A DNA stretch of 64,000 nt from Salinispora fenicalii (GTDB lineage Bacteria; Actinomycetota; Actinomycetes; Mycobacteriales; Micromonosporaceae), in NCBI RefSeq assembly GCF_000514815.1, contig NZ_AZWQ01000028.1, positions 28,037 through 92,036 on the forward strand, read 5' to 3'. Shown one piece after another: positions 32,464 to 43,243 of the stretch. The notes under the pieces were generated by a model. That model saw only the letters and a program-made list of their open reading frames with translations, did not search any database and was not told where the DNA came from. Within the stretch, counting starts at the first letter, position 1, and every line of letters begins with the position of its first letter. The position numbers were made by a program, and so were the translations under genes.

Positions 32464-34017
32464 TCACCGCACGAACTCTGCGGCTCCTGCGGCGAGATCG
32501 AGCAGCGGCTGCGGAAACACGCCGAGCACCAGGGTGGCGACCACACCGATGGTCAACGCGGCCGAGGTCAGCCAGCCCGGCACGACGACGGCGGGCGTGG
32601 ACTCACCGGGCTCGGAGAGCCACATCAGCACGACCACCCGCAGGTACGGGAAGGCGAGCACCATGCTGGTCAGCACACCGGCGATCACCAACCAGCCCTG
32701 ACCGCCGTCGAACGCCGCGCTGAAGACCGCGAACTTGCTCGTGAAGCCGCTGGTCAGCGGGATTCCGGCGAAGGCGAGCAGGATGAAGGTGAACAGCCCG
32801 GCGTAGAAGGGCGAACGCTGGCCCAGACCCGCCCAGCGGGACAGGTGGGTGGCCTCGCCGTCGGCGTCCCGGACCAGGGTGACCACGGCGAACGCGGCCA
32901 ACACCGAGAAGCCGTAGGCCACCAGGTAGAACATCGTCCCGGAGACCCCGTCGCTGGTCGGCGCGAGCACCCCGACCAGCAGGTACCCCGCGTTGGCGAT
33001 CGAGGAGTACGCGAGCAGCCGCTTGATGTCGGTCTGGGTGACCGCCAGCACCGCCCCGACGAGCATGGTCAGCACCGCCACCACGCCGAGGACCGGGGTG
33101 AAGTCCCAACGGGCTCCCTCGAAGGCGACGTGGAAGACCCGCAGCAGGGCGCCGAACGCGGCGACCTTCGTACAGGCGGCCATGAAGCCGGTAATCGGGG
33201 TGGGCGCACCCTGGTAGACATCCGGCGTCCAGACGTGGAACGGCGCGGCACCGGCCTTGAACAGCAGGCCGATGGCAATCATCGCCATACCGCCGAAGAG
33301 CAGCACCGGGCTGGACGGGCTCTCCGCGACTGCCGCGTGGATGGTGGCGAAGTCAACCCCCGCCGACCGGCCGGGAATACCAGCGGTGAAGCCGTACACC
33401 AGCGCGACGCCGAAGAGGAAGAACGCCGAGGCGTACGCGCCGAGCAGGAAGTACTTCATCGCCGCTTCCTGGCTCAGCAGCCGCCGGCGGCGGGCCAGGG
33501 CGCAGAGCAGGTAGAGCGGCAGGGAGAGGACCTCGAGCGCGATGAACATGGTCAGCAGGTCGTTCGCCGCCACAAAGATCAGCATGCCGCCGACCGCGAA
33601 GCTGGTCAGCGGGTACACCTCGGTCGCGCCCGGAGCCCCGTCGGCCTGCCGACGGTCGTCCGCCGACTCGGCGGTCACCGCCGCCTGAGCCACGAACGCC
33701 CCACCGCGCTCGACCGTGCGCTCGCCGATGAGCAGCAGGGCCATCGCGGCCAACACCAGAATCGCGCCCTGCAGGAAGAGCGCCGGCCCGTCAATGGCGA
33801 TCGCCCCACCGATGGTGATCAGACGATCATTGGCGTTCAACACCACCATGGTCAGCGCACCGAGCACCGCCAGCAGCGCCACCGCGAGCTGCACCACGTG
33901 CCGCCGGCGGCGCGGCACGAACGCCTCGACCAGGACACCGACCAGAGCGGCGCCCAACAAGATGAGCGTCGGCGCGAGCGCCGCATAGTCGATCGGTGGA
34001 AGCTTCAGCTCGCTCAC
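32464..34017 (-). CDS. nuoN: NADH-quinone oxidoreductase subunit N
   Basis: A 517-residue antiporter-like membrane subunit of complex I with about 14 hydrophobic segments. It is one of the three proton-translocating Mrp-like subunits. The conserved discontinuous-helix region appears as LLFKAGAAPFHVWTPDVYQGAPT, with the family's key Lys and Pro. The Lys of IKRLLAYSSIANAGYLLVG is also typical. The ATG overlaps the nuoM stop (ATGA). It is the last gene of the operon, followed by a hairpin. Confidence 0.97.
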   Translation of the reverse strand: MSELKLPPIDYAALAPTLILLGAALVGVLVEAFVPRRRRHVVQLAVALLAVLGALTMVVLNANDRLITIGGAIAIDGPALFLQGAILVLAAMALLLIGERTVERGGAFVAQAAVTAESADDRRQADGAPGATEVYPLTSFAVGGMLIFVAANDLLTMFIALEVLSLPLYLLCALARRRRLLSQEAAMKYFLLGAYASAFFLFGVALVYGFTAGIPGRSAGVDFATIHAAVAESPSSPVLLFGGMAMIAIGLLFKAGAAPFHVWTPDVYQGAPTPITGFMAACTKVAAFGALLRVFHVAFEGARWDFTPVLGVVAVLTMLVGAVLAVTQTDIKRLLAYSSIANAGYLLVGVLAPTSDGVSGTMFYLVAYGFSVLAAFAVVTLVRDADGEATHLSRWAGLGQRSPFYAGLFTFILLAFAGIPLTSGFTSKFAVFSAAFDGGQGWLVIAGVLTSMVLAFPYLRVVVLMWLSEPGESTPAVVVPGWLTSAALTIGVVATLVLGVFPQPLLDLAAGAAEFVR

Positions 34018-35546
34018 CGGCTCGCCTCCTGTGGAGTTCCGGCCGACGGGGCCGGGTCAGTCTTGCCGATATCCTGCATGGTCGCCTGGACCGCAGGGTT
34101 GATGACATCCGTGACCGGCTTCGGGTAGAAGCCGAGCAGCAGGATCAGCGCGACCAGCGGGGCCACGACGACCTTCTCCCGCAGGTTCAGGTCCCGCTTC
34201 ATCCCCTCGACCTCGGTCAGCGCCGGGTTGAGCGTGCCCTGGGTAGTGCGCTGCACCATCCATAGCACGTACGCGGCGGCCAGGATGACCCCGAGCGTGG
34301 CGATCACCGCCACCGGCTTGTTCACCGAGAAGGTACCGATCAGCACCAGGAACTCGGAGATGAACGGCGCGGTACCGGGCAGCGCCAGCGAGGCGAGACC
34401 CGCGAAGAAGAGCACCCCGGCCAGGAGCGGAACCATCTTCCCGGCGCCGCCGAAGTCGCTGATCAGCGCGGAGCCGCGGCGGGCGACCAGCATCCCGACC
34501 ACCAGGAAGAGCAGACCGGTGGCGAGCCCGTGGTTGACCATGTAGAGCACCGCACCGGTGGCCGCCTGGCTGGTGAACGCGAAGATGCCGACCCCGATGA
34601 AGCCGAAGTGCGCGATCGAGGTGTACGACACCAGCCGCTTCAGGTCGTTCTGACCGATCGCGAGGAGCGCCGCGTAGATGATGCCGATCACGCCCAGCGC
34701 CAGCGCCCACGGCGCGAACCACTTGGCCGCGTCCGGGAACAGCGGCAGGCAGTAGCGCAGCAGACCGAACGTCCCGACCTTGTCGAGCACACCGACCAGC
34801 AGCGCGGCGGCACCCGCGGGGGCCGCGCCACCGGCGTCCGGCAGCCAGGTGTGGAACGGGAAGAACGGGGCCTTGATCGCGAAGGCGATGAAGAAGCCGA
34901 GGAAGAGCCAGCGCTCGGCACCGGTGGAGATGTCCACCTCCGACAGCGCCACCCAGTCGAAGGTCTTTCCGCCGACCACCCAGAGGCCGATCACCGCGGC
35001 GAGCATGAACAAGCCGCCGACCAGCGAGTAGAGGAAGAACTTCACGGCCGCGTACTGCCGCTGGTGTCCGCCGTAGCTACCGATGAGGAAGTACATCGGC
35101 ACGAGCATGACCTCGAAGAACACGTAGAAGAGGAAGACGTCGGCGGCGGCGAAGACGCCGATCATCGTGCACTCGAGCACCAGCAACAGTGCGAAGTAGG
35201 TTGGCACCGACCGCTTGGACGACTCGGCGTCGTGCCAGGACGCCAGAATCACCAGCGGCACCAGCAGCGCGATCAGCATCAGCATGACCAGCGCGATGCC
35301 GTCGGCGGCGAAGGTGAAGTTGACGCCCCAGTTCGGAATCCACGGATAGGACTCGCGGAACTGGAACCGGTCACCACCGGTCTGCCAGGTCACCCACATG
35401 ACCACCGAGAGCGCCAGCACCAGCAGCGACCAGCCGAGCGCCACCTGTTTGGCCAACTCCGGCCGGCGGCGGGGCAGGACGGCGACCACCAGGGCACCGA
35501 CCAGCGGCGCCACGGTGAGCACCGAAAGAAACGGGAAGTCGGACAT
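34014..35546 (-). CDS. nuoM: NADH-quinone oxidoreductase subunit M
   Basis: A 510-residue proton-pumping membrane subunit with about 14 helices. It has the conserved Glu in VFFEVMLVPMYFLIG and the Lys-containing FAIKAPFFPFHTWLPDA. The LKRLVSYTSIAHFGFI segment also fits the family. The ATG at 35546 follows AAGG/GGAGG sites within 15 bases. Four-base overlap with nuoN. About 80 untranslated bases separate it from nuoL. Confidence 0.97.
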   Translation of the reverse strand: MSDFPFLSVLTVAPLVGALVVAVLPRRRPELAKQVALGWSLLVLALSVVMWVTWQTGGDRFQFRESYPWIPNWGVNFTFAADGIALVMLMLIALLVPLVILASWHDAESSKRSVPTYFALLLVLECTMIGVFAAADVFLFYVFFEVMLVPMYFLIGSYGGHQRQYAAVKFFLYSLVGGLFMLAAVIGLWVVGGKTFDWVALSEVDISTGAERWLFLGFFIAFAIKAPFFPFHTWLPDAGGAAPAGAAALLVGVLDKVGTFGLLRYCLPLFPDAAKWFAPWALALGVIGIIYAALLAIGQNDLKRLVSYTSIAHFGFIGVGIFAFTSQAATGAVLYMVNHGLATGLLFLVVGMLVARRGSALISDFGGAGKMVPLLAGVLFFAGLASLALPGTAPFISEFLVLIGTFSVNKPVAVIATLGVILAAAYVLWMVQRTTQGTLNPALTEVEGMKRDLNLREKVVVAPLVALILLLGFYPKPVTDVINPAVQATMQDIGKTDPAPSAGTPQEASR

Positions 35547-35628
35547 TACGCGGCCTTACCTCCGTCGTCACTGTGCGGTCCGCCGACGGCGGCCACCGCG
35601 GGGTTCCCCGACCGCCTCCTGAGGTCGA

Positions 35629-37587
35629 TCACACCAGCCACCCCGCCTCGACGGCCAGGAAGGCCGCCACCACCAGCAGGGCGCCAGCCAGAATCGAGGT
35701 GGCGTACGACCGGACGAAGCCGGTCTGCAGCCGCCGGAGCCGACCCGAGCCACCGCCGACGCCGGCGGCGAGGGCGTTGACCAGTCCGTCGATGCCCCGG
35801 TTGTCCAGGTAGACCAGCGCCCGGGTGAGGAAGATGCCCGGCTTCTCAAACACCGTCTCGTTGACGGCGTCGGTGTAGAGGTTCTTCCGGGCGGCGGTGA
35901 CCAGCACCCCGGCCGGCTGCGGCTCGGTGGCCGTGCCGCGCCGGAACAGGAACCACGCGAGCCCGGCGCCGAGCACGGTCACCCCGATCGACAGGATCGT
36001 GATGGCGAGGTGTGAGAGCACCGTCTCGTGTGCGGCCTCCGAGCCGCCGCCCAGTCCGGCGGTCGCCTCCAGCCACTCGGGGACCGGCCCGACCATCAGG
36101 GCACCGGCGCCGATCGAACCGACCGCGAGCAGGATCAGCGGGATCGTCATCAGCTTCGGCGACTCGTGCGGGTGGTCGATCTCCTCGGTCCAGCGAGCCG
36201 GGCCGTGGAAGGTGAGCACGAACAGCCGGGTCATGTAGAACGCGGTCAGGCCGGCGCCGAGCAGGGCCGCCATGCCGAACAGCCAGGCCGTCCAGTCGTC
36301 TCGCTCGAACGCGGCCACGATGATCGGCTCCTTGGAGAAGAAGCCGGAGAACGGCGGCAGGCCGATGATCGCCAGCCAGCCGGCCATGAAGGTCAACCAG
36401 GTGATCTTCATGTACTTCGCCAGCCCGCCGAAGCGCCGGATGTCGACCTGGTCCTTCATCCCGTGCATCACCGAGCCGGCGCCCAGGAACATGTTGGCCT
36501 TGAAGAAGCCGTGCGCCAGCAGGTGCACGATGGCCAGCGCGTACGCCGCGCCACCGAGGCCGACGCCGAGGAACATGTAGCCGATCTGGCTCACCGTCGA
36601 CCAGGCGAGCACCCGCTTGATGTCGTCCTTGGCCATGCCGATGATGGCGCCGAGCAGGAGCGTCAGCGCGCCAACGCTCACCACGATCAGCTGCAGCGTC
36701 GAGTTCGCCGAGAAGATCGGGTTGGAGCGGGCGATCAGATACACACCCGCGGTGACCATGGTGGCGGCGTGGATGAGCGCCGAGACCGGGGTCGGGCCCT
36801 CCATCGCGTCCGGAAGCCACGCCTGCAGCGGAAACTGGCCCGACTTCCCGGCCGCACCGAGCAGCAGGAGCAGGCCGAGCAGCAGGACCGTGGTGGCGGT
36901 CAGCGAGCCGACGCCGGTGAAGACCTCGTCGTACTGCGTGGTGCCCAGGGTCGCGAACATGATGAAGATGCCGATCAGCAGGCCGGCGTCGCCGACCCGG
37001 TTCATCAGGAACGCCTTCTTACCGGCGGTGGCGGCGGCGGGCCGCACGTACCAGAAGGAGATCAGCAGGTACGACGCCAGCCCGACGCCCTCCCAGCCGA
37101 AGAAGAGCATCACGTAGTTGTTGCCGAGCACCAGCAGGAGCATGGCGGCGACGAACAGGTTGAAGTACGCGAAGAACCGCCGCCGCCCCGGGTCATGGGC
37201 CATGTACTCCACCGCGTACAGGTGGATCAGGGAGCCCACCCCGGTGATCAGCAGTACGAAGACCGCTGCCAGCGGGTCGAAGAGCAGACCGAAGTCCACT
37301 CGCAGGTCACCGACCGCGATGAAATCCCAGAGGCTCAGCTCAACGGACCGGTTCTCCAGACCGCGGAGCTGGAAGAAGTAGGTCAGGCCAAGCAGGAACG
37401 CGACACCGACCGACGCGACACCCAGCCAGTGCCCCCACCGATCCGCCCGACGGCCGAGCAGCAGCAGGACCGCCGCGCTGACCAGCGGGATCGCCACCAG
37501 CAGCCAGACACTGCCGAGTAACCCTTCGGCGGTCGCGTACGTGACGTCGCCCACCGGCTCGACGGGGGCTTTCGCCAGAATCTCCAT
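35629..37587 (-). CDS. nuoL: NADH-quinone oxidoreductase subunit L
   Basis: A 652-residue proton-pumping membrane subunit, the most distal of the arm. The usual 14-helix core includes FFGWEGVGLASYLLI, the LGAAGKSGQFPLQAWLPDAMEGPTPV signature and IKRVLAWSTVSQIGYM. The C-terminal third holds the long lateral helix and a final hydrophobic segment. ATG 37587 is preferred with GAGGGG upstream; a GTG three bases earlier is an alternative. Length normal. Confidence 0.97.
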   Translation of the reverse strand: MEILAKAPVEPVGDVTYATAEGLLGSVWLLVAIPLVSAAVLLLLGRRADRWGHWLGVASVGVAFLLGLTYFFQLRGLENRSVELSLWDFIAVGDLRVDFGLLFDPLAAVFVLLITGVGSLIHLYAVEYMAHDPGRRRFFAYFNLFVAAMLLLVLGNNYVMLFFGWEGVGLASYLLISFWYVRPAAATAGKKAFLMNRVGDAGLLIGIFIMFATLGTTQYDEVFTGVGSLTATTVLLLGLLLLLGAAGKSGQFPLQAWLPDAMEGPTPVSALIHAATMVTAGVYLIARSNPIFSANSTLQLIVVSVGALTLLLGAIIGMAKDDIKRVLAWSTVSQIGYMFLGVGLGGAAYALAIVHLLAHGFFKANMFLGAGSVMHGMKDQVDIRRFGGLAKYMKITWLTFMAGWLAIIGLPPFSGFFSKEPIIVAAFERDDWTAWLFGMAALLGAGLTAFYMTRLFVLTFHGPARWTEEIDHPHESPKLMTIPLILLAVGSIGAGALMVGPVPEWLEATAGLGGGSEAAHETVLSHLAITILSIGVTVLGAGLAWFLFRRGTATEPQPAGVLVTAARKNLYTDAVNETVFEKPGIFLTRALVYLDNRGIDGLVNALAAGVGGGSGRLRRLQTGFVRSYATSILAGALLVVAAFLAVEAGWLV

Positions 37588-37600
37588 CACCGCAGGCCCC

Positions 37601-37918
37601 TCAGTACTTCAGCAGGTTGGCGTCGTCGACGCTCGCCGAGCGCCGGGTCCGGTAGATCGCCATGATGATCGCGAGTCCGACCACGACCTCGGCCGCGGCC
37701 ACCACCATCACGAAGAACGCCATGATCTGCCCGTTCAGGTCACCGTTGATCCGGCTGAAGGTGACCAGGGTCAGATTGGCCGCGTTGAGCATCAGCTCAA
37801 CACACATGAACAGCACGATCGCGTTCCGCCGGACGAGTACCCCGGCGGCGCCGATGGTGAACAGCACCGCGGCGAGGACCAGGTAGTAGTTCGGCTCGAC
37901 CGAGAAGAACTCGTTCAC
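37601..37918 (-). CDS. nuoK: NADH-quinone oxidoreductase subunit K
   Basis: A 105-residue membrane subunit with three hydrophobic segments: [37 protein letters not shown] and [25 protein letters not shown]. The buried glutamates of the proton path are in CVELMLN and AAEVVVGL. The family sequence is full length. The ATG overlaps the nuoJ stop in ATGA. Confidence 0.96.
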   Translation of the reverse strand: MNEFFSVEPNYYLVLAAVLFTIGAAGVLVRRNAIVLFMCVELMLNAANLTLVTFSRINGDLNGQIMAFFVMVVAAAEVVVGLAIIMAIYRTRRSASVDDANLLKY

Positions 37919-38685
37919 TTTTCGGTCCCCTTCAACGTCGTGTCCTCGGCGGTCAGCTCGCGGACCGGCAGGATTTCCGGGGTGCTCTGCTCGGCCAGTC
38001 GCCCGTCGGGCAGGCGGGCCGGCGTGGCGACCGACGATGAGGTGGCGAACACGCCGGGCCCGGGCTTCGGGCCGGGGTAGTTACCGGGGCGGAATCGCGC
38101 CTTCATGGTGGCGGCCTGGTCCATCCGGTCCTCCCGGCGTCGCTCGAGGTGCGCCAGCACCATCGCACCGACCGCCGCCGTGATCAGCAGCGCCGAGGTC
38201 AACTCGAAGGCGAGGACGTACTTGGTGAACAACAGCCGGGCGATGCCCTGCACGTTGCCCTCGGCGTTGGCCGCGGTGAGCCCGGCGGCGGTGCTGTCGG
38301 CCAGTGCCCGGTACATGCCGGTGCCGACGAGCCCGGCGAACCCGACGCCGAGCACGAGCGCCGCGACCCGCTGGCCGCGCAACGTCTCGATCACCGAATC
38401 CGAGGCGCCGCGGCCCACCAGCATCAGCACGAAGAGGAACAACATCATGATCGCGCCGGTGTAGACGATGATCTGCACCACGCCGATGAACGGCCCGGCC
38501 TGGATCACGTAGAAGACGCCCAGGCAGAGCATCGTCATGACCAGCATCAGCGCCGAGTGCACCGCGTTGCGGGCGGCGACCATGCCGATCGCGCCGATCA
38601 GCGCCAGCGGGGCGAGGACCCAGAAGGTGACAGCCTCACCTCCGGGTACCGAACCCGCCGCGGCGAGCACCGTCTGCGTGGTCAT
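37915..38685 (-). CDS. nuoJ: NADH-quinone oxidoreductase subunit J
   Basis: A 256-residue membrane subunit with five hydrophobic segments and the signature [22 protein letters not shown], containing the conserved Tyr-Thr-Gly turn. After the last helix (about 185) comes a 70-residue hydrophilic Pro/Glu tail not essential in other bacteria. The ATG at 38685 overlaps the nuoI stop (ATGA); the open frame upstream of it is antisense-like and was rejected. Confidence 0.95.
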   Translation of the reverse strand: MTTQTVLAAAGSVPGGEAVTFWVLAPLALIGAIGMVAARNAVHSALMLVMTMLCLGVFYVIQAGPFIGVVQIIVYTGAIMMLFLFVLMLVGRGASDSVIETLRGQRVAALVLGVGFAGLVGTGMYRALADSTAAGLTAANAEGNVQGIARLLFTKYVLAFELTSALLITAAVGAMVLAHLERRREDRMDQAATMKARFRPGNYPGPKPGPGVFATSSSVATPARLPDGRLAEQSTPEILPVRELTAEDTTLKGTEK

Positions 38686-39317
38686 GCTCCGTCTCCCTTG
38701 TCCGCCCGTTCTGCGGCCTGGTCGGCGCCGGGGAACTGCACACCGGGGTGCTCGCTGATCCGGTAACGGCCGGGGCCCATCGGCGAGCGCTCCGCCCCGG
38801 CTGAGGTGCCCGGGTTCTCCAACGCGCCGACGTAGTAGTCCTTCTCGCTGTCGCCCAACCGCATCGGGTGCGGCGGCTGCTCCATTCCGGACAGCAGCGG
38901 CGCCAGGAGCTGTTCCTTGGTGAAGATCAGGTCCTGGCGGTTGTCCCGGGCCAGCTCGTACTCGTTGCTCATGGTCAACGAGCGGGTCGGGCACGCCTCG
39001 ATGCAGAGTCCGCAGAAGATGCACCGGGCGTAGTTGATCTGGTAGACGCTGGCGTACCGCTCACCCGGGGAGAAGCGCTCCTCCTCGGTGTTGTCGCCAC
39101 CCTCCACGTAGATCGCGTCCGCCGGGCAGGCCCAGGCACACAGCTCACAGCCGATGCACTTCTCCAGGCCATCCGGGTGCCGGTTGAGGATGTGCCGCCC
39201 GTGATAGCGCGGCGCCGCGACCGGCGGCTTGAACGGGTAGTCGGTGGTGACCACCTTCTTGAACATGTGCGAGAAGGTGACCCCGAAGCCCTTGAACGTT
39301 CCGGAAATCGCGCCCAT
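38682..39317 (-). CDS. nuoI: NADH-quinone oxidoreductase subunit I
   Basis: A 211-residue ferredoxin-like subunit that holds clusters N6a and N6b and passes electrons towards the quinone site. Two 4Fe-4S motifs are clear: [16 protein letters not shown] and [16 protein letters not shown]. The N-terminal amphipathic helix ([15 protein letters not shown]) anchors it to the membrane arm. A 30-residue tail follows the fold. It lies one base from the nuoH stop. Confidence 0.97.
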   Translation of the reverse strand: MGAISGTFKGFGVTFSHMFKKVVTTDYPFKPPVAAPRYHGRHILNRHPDGLEKCIGCELCAWACPADAIYVEGGDNTEEERFSPGERYASVYQINYARCIFCGLCIEACPTRSLTMSNEYELARDNRQDLIFTKEQLLAPLLSGMEQPPHPMRLGDSEKDYYVGALENPGTSAGAERSPMGPGRYRISEHPGVQFPGADQAAERADKGDGA

Positions 39318-39318
39318 G

Positions 39319-40662
39319 TCACACCTCCCTGGAGTCCGTGTCGGCGAGGTTGGCCGGCTCCCGCTCGGCGACCATGCGCTGGGTCCGCGGGCTCGGTGGT
39401 ACCTGAAGGTCCAGCGGCGGCAGCGGGAAGCTGCCCGGCGGCCGGTTGTTGACCTCCTCGGCCAGCGTCGGCTTCGGCGCCGACTGACGGCTCGGCCAGA
39501 TCAGGGTCACGAGCAGCACCACACCGGCGATGACCCCGTAGAGCATCAGGCGGTCCGCTCGCTCCCAGCCCTGGGTCTTCAACCAGGCCGCCAGCACCAG
39601 AATCCACACCAGGTTGAGCGGAAGCAGGACCTTCCAGCCGAGGCGCATGAACTGGTCGTAGCGAAGCCGGGGCAGGGTGCCCCGCAGCCAGACGAAGACA
39701 AAGACGAGGAGGAGGACCTTGCCGAAGAACCACAGCATCGGCCACCAGCCGGAGTTCGCCCCATCCCAGACGCTGATCGGCCAGGGCGCGCGCCAGCCGC
39801 CGAGGAAGAGCGTCACCGTGAACGCCGACATGGTCACCATGGCGACGTACTCAGAGAGCATGATCAGCGCGAACTTCAGCGAGCTGTACTCCGTCATGAA
39901 GCCGGCGACCAGTTCGGACTCCGCCTCGGGCAGGTCGAACGGGGCCCGGTTGGTCTCCCCGACGATCGCGATGAAGAAGATGACGAAGCTCGGGAAGAGC
40001 AGGATCGCGTACCAGCCGGGCGCCGCGAGATCGAAGCCGAAGAACTCAAGCTGGGGACGTTCTCCCTGGGCCGCGACGATCCCACTGGTCGACATCGTGC
40101 CCGAGAGCATGAAGACCGCCACGATGGAGAGGCCCAGCGCGACCTCATACGAGATCAGCTGCGCGGCGGAGCGCAGGCCGCCCAGGAGTGGGTAGGTCGA
40201 CCCGGAGGCCCAGCCCGCCAGCACCACGCCGTAGACCGCCATCGACGAGCAGGCCAGCACCAGCAGCACCGCCACCGAGACATCGGTGACCTGCAACGGC
40301 GTCTTGTGCCCGAAGATGCTGACCATCGGGCCGAAGGGCATCACCGACAGCGCGGTGACCGCACAGACCACCGAGATAACCGGCGCGAAGAAGTAGACGA
40401 CCTTGTCCGCGGAGCGCGGCAGGATGTCCTCCTTGAAGGCCATCTTCATGCCGTCCGCGAGCGTTTGGAGCAGGCCGAACGGGCCGAGCTGGTTGGGGCC
40501 CGGTCGGACCGCCATCCGGCCGACGACCCGCCGCTCGAACCAGACGCCGAGCAGCGTGGCCAGCAGGCCGAACGCAAACGCGAAGACAATTTTGATCAGG
40601 ACCAGCCACCACGGGTCCTGACCAAAATCGGCCAGCGTCGGTTCCTGGGCGAGGAAGGTCAC
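39319..40662 (-). CDS. nuoH: NADH-quinone oxidoreductase subunit H
   Basis: A 447-residue membrane subunit with eight or so helices that forms much of the quinone cavity. It has the conserved [24 protein letters not shown] loop and the acidic [21 protein letters not shown] loop. The C-terminal tail of about 60 residues (Pro-rich) is extra compared with E. coli and normal for actinobacteria. GTG 40662 has GAAAGG eight bases upstream; the GTG at 40671 sits too close to it. Confidence 0.95.
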   Translation of the reverse strand: MTFLAQEPTLADFGQDPWWLVLIKIVFAFAFGLLATLLGVWFERRVVGRMAVRPGPNQLGPFGLLQTLADGMKMAFKEDILPRSADKVVYFFAPVISVVCAVTALSVMPFGPMVSIFGHKTPLQVTDVSVAVLLVLACSSMAVYGVVLAGWASGSTYPLLGGLRSAAQLISYEVALGLSIVAVFMLSGTMSTSGIVAAQGERPQLEFFGFDLAAPGWYAILLFPSFVIFFIAIVGETNRAPFDLPEAESELVAGFMTEYSSLKFALIMLSEYVAMVTMSAFTVTLFLGGWRAPWPISVWDGANSGWWPMLWFFGKVLLLVFVFVWLRGTLPRLRYDQFMRLGWKVLLPLNLVWILVLAAWLKTQGWERADRLMLYGVIAGVVLLVTLIWPSRQSAPKPTLAEEVNNRPPGSFPLPPLDLQVPPSPRTQRMVAEREPANLADTDSREV

Positions 40663-40670
40663 TGTGCCCA

Positions 40671-40694
40671 CCTTTCGGTCGCGACTGCGGGGCT
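40671..40694 (-). repeat. partial stop-to-Shine-Dalgarno repeat before nuoH
   Basis: On the nuo sense strand this reads AGCCCCGCAGTCGCGACCGA followed by AAGG. It shares the 3' half of the intercistronic repeat found at 46855-47733 and supplies the nuoH ribosome site. Confidence 0.55.
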
Positions 40695-40723
40695 AACCCG
40701 CCCCACTCGTGCTCTCCCCACCC

Positions 40724-43243
40724 TCACTGGACACCACCGGAGTTGAGGAGCGGGCCCGGGCGGCCGGACGCGTCGGCGGCGACCGGCGCGTCGGACTGCG
40801 GGGGAACGGTCGAGCCGGTCGTACCGGCGGAGATCCGCACGACCGCGCCGGCCCCGACGCCAAGGCTGCGGCGGAGGGTCGATCCGGGCGAGTTGGTGGG
40901 CAGCCAGACCACGCCGTCCGGCATCTCGGTCACCACCACCGGCAGGGTGACGCCGCCTCGTTCGGTACCGACAGTCACTGCGTCCCCGTCGGCGACACCG
41001 ATCGACTCCGCCGTGCTCGGGGCCAGCCGGACCACCGCCGGGCGGGCCGTACCGCCGAGGTGCTCGTCCCCGTCGGTCAGGGTGCCCAGGTCGATCAACT
41101 GGTGCCAGGTGGCCAGCACCGCCTCACCGGCGCCCGGCTGCGGTACGGCCGGCGGGGCCACCGTCGGCGGGGCCGGCTTCGTGGTCTGGGTACGCGGCAA
41201 CTCGCCCAGCTCCCGGCGAATGGCCGACACATCAGCGGTGCCGAGCCGCACGTCCAGCTGCGCGGCGAGCGCGTCCAACACCCGGCCATCGGTCATCGCG
41301 GCGGTGTTCAGTACCGCCTCGAAGGGGCGCAGCCGCCCCTCCCAGTCCAGGAAGCTTCCCGCCTTCTCCAGCACCGGGGCGACCGGGAGGACCACGTTCG
41401 CCCGCCGCGCCACCGCACTGTTACGCAGCTCGAGGCTGACCAGGAAGGGCACCGCATCCAGCGCCTGCTCGGCCAGTCGCGGGTCGGCCAGGTCTGCCGG
41501 GTCGACGCCGGCCACGACCAGGGCGCCGAGCTTGCCGGCGCTCGCCGCCACGAGGATGGCGTCCGTGTCCCGCCCGGCCTGGCTCGGGATGGTTCCGGCC
41601 GGCACGTCCCACGCCTCGCCCAGCTCAGCGCGGGCGGCGGGCTCGGTGACCAAACGGCCGCCGGGGAGCAGGTTCGGCAGGCAGCCCGCGTCCACCGCGC
41701 CCCGGTCGCCGGCACGCCGCGGCACCCAGGCCAGCTTGGCGCCGGTACGCCGGACCACCTCCGCCGCGGCGGAGAGCCCGCCCGGGGTCGTGCCCAGCCG
41801 CTCACCGACGAGCAGAACCGCCCCCGGCTTGCTGAGCGCCTCGGCGACCGTCGCGTGCTCGGCGAGCACACTCGCCTCCTCGCCCGGCACCACCCGGGCC
41901 AGCTTGGCCCCAAGCTTCTCCAGGCCACGGGTGGCGAACGGCGCGATGGCGTAGACCGTCAGGTTCTTCTTCAGGTGCGCCTTGCGCAGCCGCAGGAAGA
42001 GGATTGGGCACTCCTCCTCCGGCTCCAGGCCGGCCAGCACCACCGCGGGGGCCTGCTCGATGTCGGCGTAAGTGACATCGGTGACTCCGGCGACCGAGCT
42101 GGCCAGGAAGTCGGCCTCCTCGCGGGAGACCGGCCGGGCCCGGAAGTCAAGGTCGTTGGTCTGCAGCGCGACCCGGGCGAACTTCGCGTACGCGTAGGCG
42201 TCCTCGACGGTCAGCCGACCGCCGGTGAGCACCGCCGTACCCGACGCACTGTCGCGGGCGGCCCGCAGCCCTTCGGCGGCGACCGTCAACGCCTCGCTCC
42301 AGGAGGCCTCGCGTAACTCGCCGGTACGCTCGTCCCGGACCAGCGGCGTGGTCAGCCGGTCGGTGGCGCGGGCGTACTGGAAGCCCCAGCGGCCCTTGTC
42401 ACAGTTCCACTCCTCGTTGACCGCCGGGTCGTCGCCGGCCAGCCGCCGCAGCACCTTGCCCCGCCGCCAGTCGGTGCGCTGGGCGCAGCCGGCCGAGCAG
42501 TGCTCGCAGATGCTGGGGCTGGAGACCAGGTCGAACGGGCGGGCGCGGAAGCGGTACTGCGCGCCGGTCAACGCCCCCACGGGGCAGATCTGGATGGTGT
42601 TACCGGAGAAGTACGAGTTGAACGGCACGTCGCCGGTGTCGCTCTCCGTGTCACCGTACGCCTCGTCCCGGTAGATGTTGATCTCCTCTGCCGACGAACG
42701 GTTCATCAGGTCGATGAACTTGTCGCCGGCGATCTCTTCGGAGAACCGGGTGCACCGCTGGCAGAGCACGCACCGCTCGCGGTCGAGCAGCACCTGGGTG
42801 CTGATCTCCAGCGGCTTCTCGTACTCACGCTTGTGCTCGTGGAACCGGGAGTCGGTGCGGCCGGTCGACATCGCCTGGTTCTGCAGCGGGCACTCGCCGC
42901 CCTTGTCGCACATCGGGCAGTCGAGCGGGTGATTGACGAGCAGCAGCTCCATCATCCCCTCCTGCGCCTTCTTGGCGACCGGGGAGGAGAGCTGCGTCTT
43001 CACCACCATTCCGTCAGCGACGGCCTGGGTGCAGGAGGCGACCGGCTTGCGCTGCCCCTCCACCTCGACCAGGCACTGCCGGCAGGCCCCCACCGGGGCC
43101 AGCAGCGGATGGTCGCAGAACCGGGGGATCTCGACGCCCATCTGCTCGGCCACCCGGATCACCAGCTCCCCCTTGGGCGCGGTGACCTCAATACCGTCGA
43201 TGGTGAGCGTGACCGTCTCGGTCTGCTTGGCTACGTCCGTCAT
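40724..43243 (-). CDS. nuoG: NADH-quinone oxidoreductase subunit G
   Basis: An 839-residue peripheral-arm subunit with several iron-sulfur clusters. The N-terminal 2Fe-2S site lies in [19 protein letters not shown]. The His-Cys 4Fe-4S region has [13 protein letters not shown], and the next 4Fe-4S site has [14 protein letters not shown] further Cys set is CEHCSAGC. The rest is a molybdopterin oxidoreductase-like domain without catalytic use. The final section resembles a molybdopterin dinucleotide-binding domain. The ATG shares its A with the nuoF stop (TGATG). Confidence 0.97.
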   Translation of the reverse strand: MTDVAKQTETVTLTIDGIEVTAPKGELVIRVAEQMGVEIPRFCDHPLLAPVGACRQCLVEVEGQRKPVASCTQAVADGMVVKTQLSSPVAKKAQEGMMELLLVNHPLDCPMCDKGGECPLQNQAMSTGRTDSRFHEHKREYEKPLEISTQVLLDRERCVLCQRCTRFSEEIAGDKFIDLMNRSSAEEINIYRDEAYGDTESDTGDVPFNSYFSGNTIQICPVGALTGAQYRFRARPFDLVSSPSICEHCSAGCAQRTDWRRGKVLRRLAGDDPAVNEEWNCDKGRWGFQYARATDRLTTPLVRDERTGELREASWSEALTVAAEGLRAARDSASGTAVLTGGRLTVEDAYAYAKFARVALQTNDLDFRARPVSREEADFLASSVAGVTDVTYADIEQAPAVVLAGLEPEEECPILFLRLRKAHLKKNLTVYAIAPFATRGLEKLGAKLARVVPGEEASVLAEHATVAEALSKPGAVLLVGERLGTTPGGLSAAAEVVRRTGAKLAWVPRRAGDRGAVDAGCLPNLLPGGRLVTEPAARAELGEAWDVPAGTIPSQAGRDTDAILVAASAGKLGALVVAGVDPADLADPRLAEQALDAVPFLVSLELRNSAVARRANVVLPVAPVLEKAGSFLDWEGRLRPFEAVLNTAAMTDGRVLDALAAQLDVRLGTADVSAIRRELGELPRTQTTKPAPPTVAPPAVPQPGAGEAVLATWHQLIDLGTLTDGDEHLGGTARPAVVRLAPSTAESIGVADGDAVTVGTERGGVTLPVVVTEMPDGVVWLPTNSPGSTLRRSLGVGAGAVVRISAGTTGSTVPPQSDAPVAADASGRPGPLLNSGGVQ

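Noticed and set aside
32461..34128. 555-codon plus-strand frame opposite nuoN
   Set aside because: Composition is Gln/Arg/His/Gly-rich shadow of membrane-protein codons; nuoN is certain.
36028..37521. 497-codon plus-strand frame opposite nuoL
   Set aside because: Antisense shadow with no domain pattern.
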